DNA from: Prevotellaceae bacterium | Lineage (GTDB): Bacteria > Bacteroidota > Bacteroidia > Bacteroidales > UBA932 | Length of the DNA: 6,361 nucleotides | Assembly (NCBI GenBank): GCA_031284065.1 | Contig: JAITAP010000018.1 | Location: forward strand, 1 to 6,361 | Direction: 5' to 3' | Part shown: positions 5,764 to 6,361 of the stretch, in pieces | Numbering within the stretch: the stretch's first letter is position 1 | Layout of the letters: each line of letters opens with the position of its first letter | Program-made: the position numbers and the translations under genes | The notes under the pieces: generated by a model | The model's input: only the letters and a program-made list of their open reading frames with translations | What the model was told of the DNA's origin: nothing | The model's database searches: none

Positions 5764-6267
5764 TTAGTGGGATAAATGCAAAAATGTTATTCCGTCAAAA
5801 AGTTTCAATTCCGTGTCGTTGAGTTTATGTAATTTTATGCCTCCCAAAAACCCTTTTGTATCATCTATTTTTAAATTTTCCGAAAAGTTTGTATCACACC
5901 TTTCAAACTCAAATGTTGCCGTAATATGGTCTGGAATATTATTATCGGTGAATGTAACGGATGTTAACAGCGGTACAAATAGCGAATTAGTATTTAAACT
6001 TGCTATTGTATCGTTTTTCATAGTACTCATATTAAATTTCATAGTGTAATTAAACGGCTCAAATTTTGGCGACGTTATCGTATCGCACGTGGTGGTGGTG
6101 AATGTGCTGGGGGCTTCTCCCGGTAAGAACGAAAATGCGGGGTTTACCCACGTGCCCACGAGTTTTCTCTTTATGGTGTCAACTGTTTCCTCTGTGTCCT
6201 CTTTCCCCCCGCAGGAAGTGGCTCCCATCACCGCAGCCGCGGCGAGCATGTATAGTACTCTTTTCAT
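5764..6267 (-). CDS. Lipocalin-like lipoprotein, probably surface exposed
   Basis: The 167-aa product has a lipoprotein signal peptide with lipobox ATSC, giving lipidated Cys19. GGKED follows at once, close to the Lys-acidic-acidic signal that sends Bacteroidetes lipoproteins to the outer surface. KLVGTW at 35-40 is the conserved start of lipocalin-like barrels, and the rest is strand-rich (FNYTMKFNM, VTFTDN, ITATFEFERC, IKLHKLNDTELKLF), as expected for a small beta barrel of this group. Mature cysteines at 61 and 124 could form a disulfide. Ligand and role are unknown. The 5' third of the gene is clearly richer in G+C than the AT-rich remainder. The gene is separated from the five-gene cluster by the intergenic region and remnant, so it is probably a separate unit. 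No -7 box was found just upstream; it may be read from a gene beyond the window. Confidence 0.85.
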   Translation of the reverse strand: MKRVLYMLAAAAVMGATSCGGKEDTEETVDTIKRKLVGTWVNPAFSFLPGEAPSTFTTTTCDTITSPKFEPFNYTMKFNMSTMKNDTIASLNTNSLFVPLLTSVTFTDNNIPDHITATFEFERCDTNFSENLKIDDTKGFLGGIKLHKLNDTELKLFDGITFLHLSH

Positions 6268-6297
6268 GGCGTGGCATGATTTTATGGATTTACGTTA

Positions 6298-6361
6298 CTA
6301 TACCGGAACGACTTCTTTCCCCGCCTTTTCCCGCAAGAGCCCAAAGCAAAATCCTTGCTGC
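6298..6361 (-). CDS. Possible C-terminal end of an upstream gene (partial)
   Basis: On the minus strand, 20 codons run from the window edge to a TAG at 6300-6298 and read QQGFCFGLLREKAGKEVVPV. The text looks like a normal soluble protein end, and the stop lies 30 bp before the lipoprotein ATG, as within an operon. A second frame is also open for 23 codons to a TAA, so the choice of frame is uncertain. The family cannot be told from so little. Confidence 0.35.
   Translation of the reverse strand, partial: QQGFCFGLLREKAGKEVVPV

Overview
The window looks like a chromosomal segment of a Bacteroidetes bacterium, most likely Bacteroidales. The reasons are a KdsC-type phosphatase directly behind a DUF2520 gene (an arrangement I recall as common in that phylum), lipoproteins and Sec-exported proteins of Bacteroides style, almost no Shine-Dalgarno sequences, and one good match to the Bacteroides -7 promoter box TAnnTTTG. 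All intact genes lie on the minus strand, so transcription runs from high to low coordinates. No tRNA, rRNA, CRISPR array or insertion sequence was seen.

Layout, in the direction of transcription. (1) 6361-6268: possible last codons of an upstream gene. (2) 6267-5764: a small lipoprotein with a lipocalin-like motif and a probable surface-export signal. (3) 5761-5436, plus strand: a decayed coding remnant readable in three successive frames, ending 2 bp from the lipoprotein stop. (4) 5435-5107: intergenic DNA with a dispersed-repeat-like element, an AT-rich dyad and a promoter. (5) 5106-1395: five consecutive genes for exported proteins (169, 322, 171, 189 and 302 aa). Gaps are 28, 8, 87 and 115 bp; the last gap holds a perfect 11-bp stem. 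(6) 1407-1365: a possible terminator. (7) 1339-1: a two-gene unit of a DUF2520 Rossmann protein and a KdsC-like HAD phosphatase, whose 3' end falls at the window edge.

The five-gene cluster is the most interesting part. Every product has a signal peptide or lipobox and none has a recognisable enzyme motif. Several carry the alanine-spaced helix followed by a beta strand that is typical of LPP20-type envelope proteins, and the 322-aa protein has a segment that reads like the CsgG/LpoB fold. The inference is a periplasmic or outer-membrane-associated complex of unknown function. The DUF2520/KdsC pair is ordinary core-genome context; KdsC acts in Kdo synthesis for lipopolysaccharide.
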